From assembly GCF_000005505.3 (NCBI RefSeq), contig NC_016133.3, positions 16,678,001 through 16,742,000 of the forward strand: a DNA stretch of 64,000 nt. The letters run 5' to 3'. Each line of letters begins with the position of its first letter. The first letter of the stretch is position 1. The position numbers and the translations under genes are program-made. Below are positions 58,419-64,000 of this stretch, piece after piece. The notes beneath the pieces were generated by a model. The model saw only the letters and a list, made by a program, of their open reading frames with translations, was not told the DNA's origin and did no database searches. Source of the DNA: Brachypodium distachyon (lineage: Eukaryota > Streptophyta > Magnoliopsida > Poales > Poaceae).

Positions 58419-58970
58419 CAATGAAAGTCACATCCACTCCTTCCTGCTCCAACAATAACTTGCCGAAATGATCCGATAAGTTCGACAGCGGCACTTCGAT
58501 TCGGGAGACCCTGACGGTTTCGGCGATGCGTGGTTCTCCGATGACGGTGAGGACACATTCAAAGGCAATCATCCTGAACGCAGCCTGATGTTACCCCATC
58601 ACTTCTTACCATGGCTCGACCAACGACCTGTCTGCCATTGCGGAAGATGAAGGATTCGGGGGTTTCCTTCCAGCATCATACTCTTTGACAAGCCAGTAAC
58701 TTGGTTCACCAACCTGAGGTCATAGACGCCCCGTACCTCGGCTTTGTTGTTCATGAGCCTGAGAAAGACTAGCCCGCACTGTCCGGAATAATCCTTGCGC
58801 CCGTCGCGATAGAAGCCGAGGGCCCAGTCGTAGCCGCCGACGGCTAAGGTGGCCGACTGGACGGGATCGCCGGTCTTGATGTCCTCGTACCCCACGATCT
58901 CGAACGTGTGTGTGCCCCTCGCCCTCTCCACGGTGCACCTCGACGCCGTCTTGCTGATTTCGGATGGCAT
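58419..58970 (-). pseudogene. MATH-BTB gene 2, 5' part (MATH domain and BTB start)
   Basis: ATG at 58970 (MPSEISKTASRCTVERARGT), then MATH motifs HTFEIVGYEDI, VQSATLAVGGYDWALGFYRDG and AEVRGVYDLRLVN. The frame is lost in the linker. Near 58570 the sequence appears to lack about 5 bases between DDCL and ECVLTVI, and the 58572-58420 frame carries SRIEVPLSNLSDHFGKLL and GVDVTFIV up to the LINE tail. Joined to 51764, the BTB strand VTFIVGGETFSAHK is continuous, showing both parts are one gene. Confidence 0.88.
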
Positions 58971-60960
58971 CGTATCCTCTGTGCGAAGTGCGATCAAGAT
59001 CCCAAGAACAGATCAGAACGGATAATGGTGAGGAGGGACGGGGGACGGAAGGGAACACGAGAGAGGAAAACACCTTCAAGAAACAAGGCAAGAGGATAAG
59101 AAGGCAGAGGAGAACCTTGGATAGCCGGCGGCGGAACGAGGAACCCTTGTTTTCTTAGGAGACTGGGGCGACGGGGCGAAGAAGGTTGGCAGTTTTGGAT
59201 TCGTAGCGATTTTTGATTCCAATTTTTTTTTATTTTTTTAAAAGGAGGCAAAAGTCATCTCAATAATTAATAGAAAGTTCTACAGAATATTTTCAGTATT
59301 TATATAGCCGCAAAACGGCACACATCAAAATAGCCTAATCTTCGGACATTGCATTATCCAAATGATGTACGTCCGCAGTCACCCAATTTGCTGCCCCTAT
59401 CTTGATTTTGTCCATAATAATCGATATTTTGGATTCGAAATAAATATTCAATTTGGTGGTGATCGTGGGGCAATCAAAGTTGACAATTTTGGATTTGGCT
59501 CACTTGAATTTGGCTCTTCGTATATAGATACAACCGACTATAAAACTGGTGGATTAATATATTCATATTAGTAAAACTGGTGGATCAGTAAATTCATATT
59601 ATATTGCCGTATGTAAAATAAAATTAGTTAAAAAAAGTAAGATATTAACATGATATAGATTTATTTGGTGCCACATATACAACACATAGAGCTGCAAAAT
59701 TTGTGACCCTCAGGGTATCTTTTGACCATTTTTAGTTCAACCAAATGAACTAAAAGTTTAAAATGTTGCGCCCCTAACAACACATCACTACCATGTTGCC
59801 GAAATAAATCGGCACAAATATAGATTTGGGTCAAAAAGTTGGTCGCGAGGTTAGGACAAGTGTTTGATTGCAACAACATCACATTTCTCATGCATCGTGC
59901 TAACATACTAGTATGATTGAATAACTTGCGATCAAATATGATGACCAAGGTACTCAAGACAATGCAAAGTTGGCAGATGGTTAGTATAAGCGGTTGACTG
60001 CACCAACATCACACTTCTCTTGCATCGTGTTACAACTCTAGCAATCGATTTTGACATAAAAGTTATGGCTAGATGAATTTGTGGCACAAATATGACAACC
60101 AAGATACTCAAGACAGTTCAAAGTTAGCAGATGGTTAGTACAAGCGGTTGACTGACATCATACTTCTCTTGCATCGTGCTATAACATATCATAGGATAAC
60201 TTATAGTCAATATTTGTCACAAGTGTAACATGTGATTTTGTAACTAGCCATATTTGATTAAAAAAATCTTAGTTTTTTTTGTCCGCCAGCTTTGAAACAT
60301 TATTTGTTTGTTGAATTCCATGCCATCCAGGTTATTTTTTCTAAAAAAAAAGCACCAGGTTATCCAAACTCACCTAACTTAGTTAAGTTGTGCCCATTAC
60401 GAAGTGAGAAATTAATTGCCACTGAAACTGTGAGTAAACAAAAGAAAGAGGTTTCTTTATTTCAAACATTCAATGTGGTCTACAATCTACAACGTATAAA
60501 TCCTGGCATACCATAAGTTATATAGATATATGTTTTGTTCGTGCTCACAATTGTAGATCGCCACACGCTATGCTATATCTCGCTTGCCATGGTCACTTTT
60601 ACGGACATTAATTTTTGTATGGTCATAATCCTAATTTATTAACTGCACTTTTTTGATGATAACATATTGCCTAAGGATAATTTCTCCAACCAAGTAAACA
60701 TAACCATACGCACCAAATCACAAGTATAACAATGACCCGCCCCAATTTGTACTTCGAAAGTCCCACTGATAAAAGTGTGCTTGAAAATATATTAGGTATC
60801 ATATGTTTCTCAAAAGTTTATGAACCAGTCAAGTCCACCAACCACCAACCTGGTTCGAGAAATACGCCTCAAGAGTCAGGACAGTTATTATCGGAAAAAA
60901 AAGAGATATACGACTAAAACTTGAAAATAAAAAGGAAATACGTGATCCGGCCGGAGAAAT
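58971..60960. other. intergenic spacer
   Basis: 58971-59160 is probably the leader and promoter of MATH-BTB gene 2. The rest is strongly AT-rich with no recognisable gene. A degenerate repeat set at 59830-60190 is listed separately. Confidence 0.5.
59830..60190. repeat. three degenerate tandem repeats, about 120-150 bp
   Basis: CAGATGGTTAGTA(T/C)AAGCGG and ACTTCTCTTGCATCGTG recur near 59976 and 60131, with a weaker version near 59850 (TTTCTCATGCATCGTG). GACAACCAAGATACTCAAGAC-type phrases separate them. Family unknown. Confidence 0.6.
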
Positions 60961-61156
60961 ACACGGTAGCCGACTTGGCGACGCACGGGCTGTATACACA
61001 TATCGCGGTTCGCCCCTCCCAAAGTCGTTATATTCCAAACCCGCACCCCGCCGATCTTCTTCCCCTCCAAGCAAAGCAAAGCAAATCGACGAACGAACCG
61101 AGGAACCAGATACGCGCGGACTCCGGCGGCGGAATCGAACTAGGCGGAGTCGCGCG
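60961..61156 (+). promoter_or_regulatory. RPN2 5' leader and proximal promoter region
   Basis: GC content rises sharply from about 60940 towards the ATG at 61157, with CGCACGGGC and GCCCCTCCC-like stretches. No clear TATA box was found, in keeping with a broadly expressed gene. The boundary is approximate. Confidence 0.4.
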
Positions 61157-64000
61157 ATGGCGGCGGCGACGGTGAGCTCGGCCAGCGGGCTGCTGGCGAT
61201 GCTGCAGGAGCCGGCGGCGGAGCTCAAGCTGCACGCGCTCTCCAACCTCAACTCCCTCGTCCACGTCTTCTGGCCCGAGATCTCCACCAGCGTCCCCGCC
61301 ATGTGAGGACCCCCCTCCTTCCCCCTGGCTCCTCTCCGCCCACGAGCTTTTCTTGTCCGGTCCACCCCGCTGAACTCTAGTTAGTATCATCGCCCGCGCT
61401 GTCGTCGTCTACCGCTGCATCTGCAGCCCTGATTCGTTTCGTGAAGTGTGGTTTTGTTTGGGTTTGGGTGGTGATAGATTCGGTTGCTGCGCGATGGCGG
61501 TGTTGCGCGGTTGAGTCAGTCTAGTTCGATTCGATCTGGCGCTGTTTTGAGGAAACCCTATGTTTTTATCTGTAGGTTGGACAATTTGGGAGACCTAAGT
61601 GTGCGGTTCCTGTCATTGGTAGCATGAAACCTAGAATTAGAGTGCAAATTTACTACACTTTAGTTGCTGGGGTTCATGTGCTTGAATTGGTGGGTACTGA
61701 AGTAGTCAACATCTAGATTCGGATCTACTAACGTTTCTGGTTGAGGGAAAAGTTAGTGAAGTAGACTTCCCATAGTAGGATGGAACCTAGCTTGAGGGTT
61801 GTGCGACTAGTATGGTTAGGTTTTTTTTTAGGGATGTATCCGAGGAATGATTTAAACCTCTTTAAAATGTCTGAATTGCAGCCTTATAGGTGGAACTTAT
61901 GTTTTTTCATCTTGAGCACTTGGAACTTGGTTTGTTCTTTCTTCTTAGTTTCAATCCAATATCTAATTATATTTGAAGAAATTCCATCTGAATGTTTCAA
62001 TGTGATTTACTTCCTGAGAGATATCTTCATGGTAGACAAATAGACAGTACTGGCGAACATGATGGCTTATTTGTCCATTGTGATTTAGGTGCACTGCAGA
62101 GGATCCTAAGCATTATTCTTAATCATGGGGACTGGTTGTAAAACAATACATGATGTTATGTGCTTTGTGCTTGTGTTCCAATAACTTATGTCTTATAATT
62201 GCTTATTTGTAGTGAGAGCTTGTACGAAGACGAGGAGTTCGATCAACGGCATCTCGCAGCACTTGTTGTTTCAAAGGTGTTTTACTACCTGAGCGAGCTA
62301 AATGATTCTCTGTCATATGCACTTGGCGCTGGACCCCTATTTGATGTCTCGGAGGATTCTGATTATACTAATACACTTTTAGGTGCGGAATTGCCTTGGT
62401 TTCTTATCAATTTCAGTTGAGCATTGTGAAAAAAAGGTTTGTTCACATGACAATTTGCTTGTTTCTTTCTTCAGCAAGAGCATTAGATGAATATGCCAGC
62501 ATCAGATCAAAGACTTCCAAAGCTACTGAGGAGGAAGAAATGATGGATCCAAGATTGGAAGTCATTGTGGAGAGAATGCTAGACAAGTATGATAGTATCC
62601 TGTTTATCATTTGGTTTCCAGCATATGCAGTGCTCTTTTCAGTGTCTAATAGATACTTCTTTCAGGTGTATTCTCGATGGCAAATATCAACAGGCTATGG
62701 GGATGGCCGTTGAATGCAGGAGACTTGATAAATTGGAGGATGCAATCTCTCGATGTGATAACCTTCATGGAGCTCTTTCTTACTGCATCAATCTATCTCA
62801 CCAATATGTTAGCCATCGTGAATATCGCTGCGAGGTAAGGGCATGATGTGGCACATTGGAGTCGTGAATCCTGCTAATTCTTACCTTGTATTTTTTATCT
62901 TTCCAGATTCTTCGTACTATTTCCTCAAGTGACCCAAAACTTTGTGTTTTTTTATCTTTCCAGATACTTCGTTGTCTTGTCAAAATATACAAGACGCTGT
63001 CCAATCCGGATTATTTAAGCATCTGCCAGTGTCTTATGTTCTTGGGTGAATCCGAAACTGTTGCAGATATCTTGCACAAGCTGCTTTCTGGAAGCGAGGT
63101 ATGCACTATTGTTTTTGTTTAAAAAAATCATTTACTTGATGTGCATCATTGATTGCTGGTTAACTCAGTTGTGACCTAAAACTTTGTGTTTAATCTCCAG
63201 GATGATGCTCTCCTTGCATACCAAATTGCTTTCGATCTTGTTGAAAATGAAAATCAGGCATTTCTCCTGAATGTGCGGAATCACCTTGACACACTGAGCA
63301 TGCGGACTTCGGCTCTACCAAGTGGACAAACTGATAATGCTGCTACAGAACCAGCTGGTGATATTCAGATGGGAGACGATGTTGCCACATCAAATGGAAG
63401 TGCTCAGGTTGTGGATCCGAATGAAGTAGCAGTTACTGATAAGTTGTCAAAAATTAAGGGGATATTGTCAGGGGAGACATCTATTCAGCTGACCTTACAG
63501 TTCTTATATAGCCATAATAGGTAAAGTGGTAATATCTTATCTGACTAAATTACAACACCTGATCTTGTATTAAGTCCTTTATCATATTAATTTGGTTATT
63601 TGATTCAACAGGTCTGATCTTTTGATATTGAAGACTATAAAGCAGGCTTTGGAAATGAGGAACAGCGTTTGTCACAGTGCAACTATATGTTCCAATGCAA
63701 TCATGCATGCAGGAACGACAGTAGATACCTTCCTCAGAGAAAACTTGGTAAATTTTATTTACACTCAGTTACCTGACGCCAGTTTATAGCATCTTTATCT
63801 TTCATATTGTCATGTTTCCCTGTGGTATTCTCATCGCATTTTGTGACGTTATTATGTATTGTTACAGGAATGGTTAAGTAGGGCGACCAATTGGGCCAAG
63901 TTCAGCGCCACTGCTGGACTAGGTGTTATTCATAGAGGTCACCTTCAGCAAGGCCGAGCTCTGATGGCCCCGTACCTACCACAGGGTGGTGCTGTAGGCG
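61157..64000 (+). CDS. RPN2: 26S proteasome regulatory subunit RPN2 (PSMD1), exons 1-8
   Basis: RPN2 is the large scaffold of the 19S base that helps position ubiquitin receptors. Exons: 61157-61302, 62213-62382, 62475-62586, 62666-62834, 62964-63098, 63201-63520, 63612-63747 and 63868-64000 (window edge). All junctions are GT-AG and phases match, giving about 440 codons of a protein near 1000 residues in plants. Start [16 protein letters not shown]; later [47 protein letters not shown] and [20 protein letters not shown]. The first proteasome/cyclosome-type repeat begins around [16 protein letters not shown]. The acidic, Gln/Asn/Ala-rich insert in exon 6 is a variable linker. Intron 1 is long (910 bp). 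The acceptor of exon 5 is duplicated 57 bp upstream. This looks like an intact housekeeping gene. Confidence 0.95.

Overview
The window is grass nuclear DNA, most likely Triticeae (wheat, Aegilops or barley type). Evidence: a solo LTR starting TGTTGGAAATATGCCC of the BARE1/Angela/WIS Copia kind, several 113-bp Stowaway-like MITEs with CTCCCTC-type ends, a Tat-lineage Gypsy element with an antisense 3' gene, a plant L1-type LINE, and spliced plant genes with GT-AG introns. No bacterial, organellar, CRISPR or RNA-gene signal was seen.

Layout. (1) 1-3214, minus: seven exons of a 3-beta-hydroxysteroid dehydrogenase/decarboxylase-like gene that runs off the left edge; intron 1 holds a MITE nested in another MITE. 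(2) 3895-21260: a relic of a MATH-BTB gene array carrying a Tourist-like MITE and a small TIR element, the latter split by a 16.5-kb Tat/Gypsy retrotransposon (LTRs 4620-5613 and 20321-21120). Two Copia-type solo LTRs with perfect 5-bp target duplications lie nested in its integrase region. (3) 21264-28900: decayed array copies, one MATH-BTB gene (minus, 26221-27329) broken by a 29-bp direct duplication, and flanking DNA. (4) 28901-47087: a second, almost identical copy of everything from mid-integrase (10721) to the MATH-BTB flank (28900), an 18.18-kb direct tandem duplication. (5) 47202-49548, minus: a four-exon NAM-associated/Myb-SANT-like gene of the PIF/Harbinger ORF1 type with one homopolymer frameshift. 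(6) 51258-58970, minus: a second MATH-BTB gene split inside its BTB domain by a 6.65-kb LINE. (7) 58971-61156: gene-poor spacer. (8) 61157-64000, plus: the first eight exons of RPN2, the 26S proteasome base subunit.

How the parts fit. The host genes are mainly ubiquitin-proteasome related: MATH-BTB proteins are CUL3 adaptors and RPN2 is part of the proteasome. The inferred order of events is: local MATH-BTB duplication and decay, MITE/TIR insertions, Tat/Gypsy insertion, nested Copia insertions reduced to solo LTRs, then a very recent 18-kb tandem duplication (only ten substitutions and seven clustered 1-bp length differences were noticed). The LINE insertion into the second MATH-BTB gene is separate and cannot be ordered relative to these.
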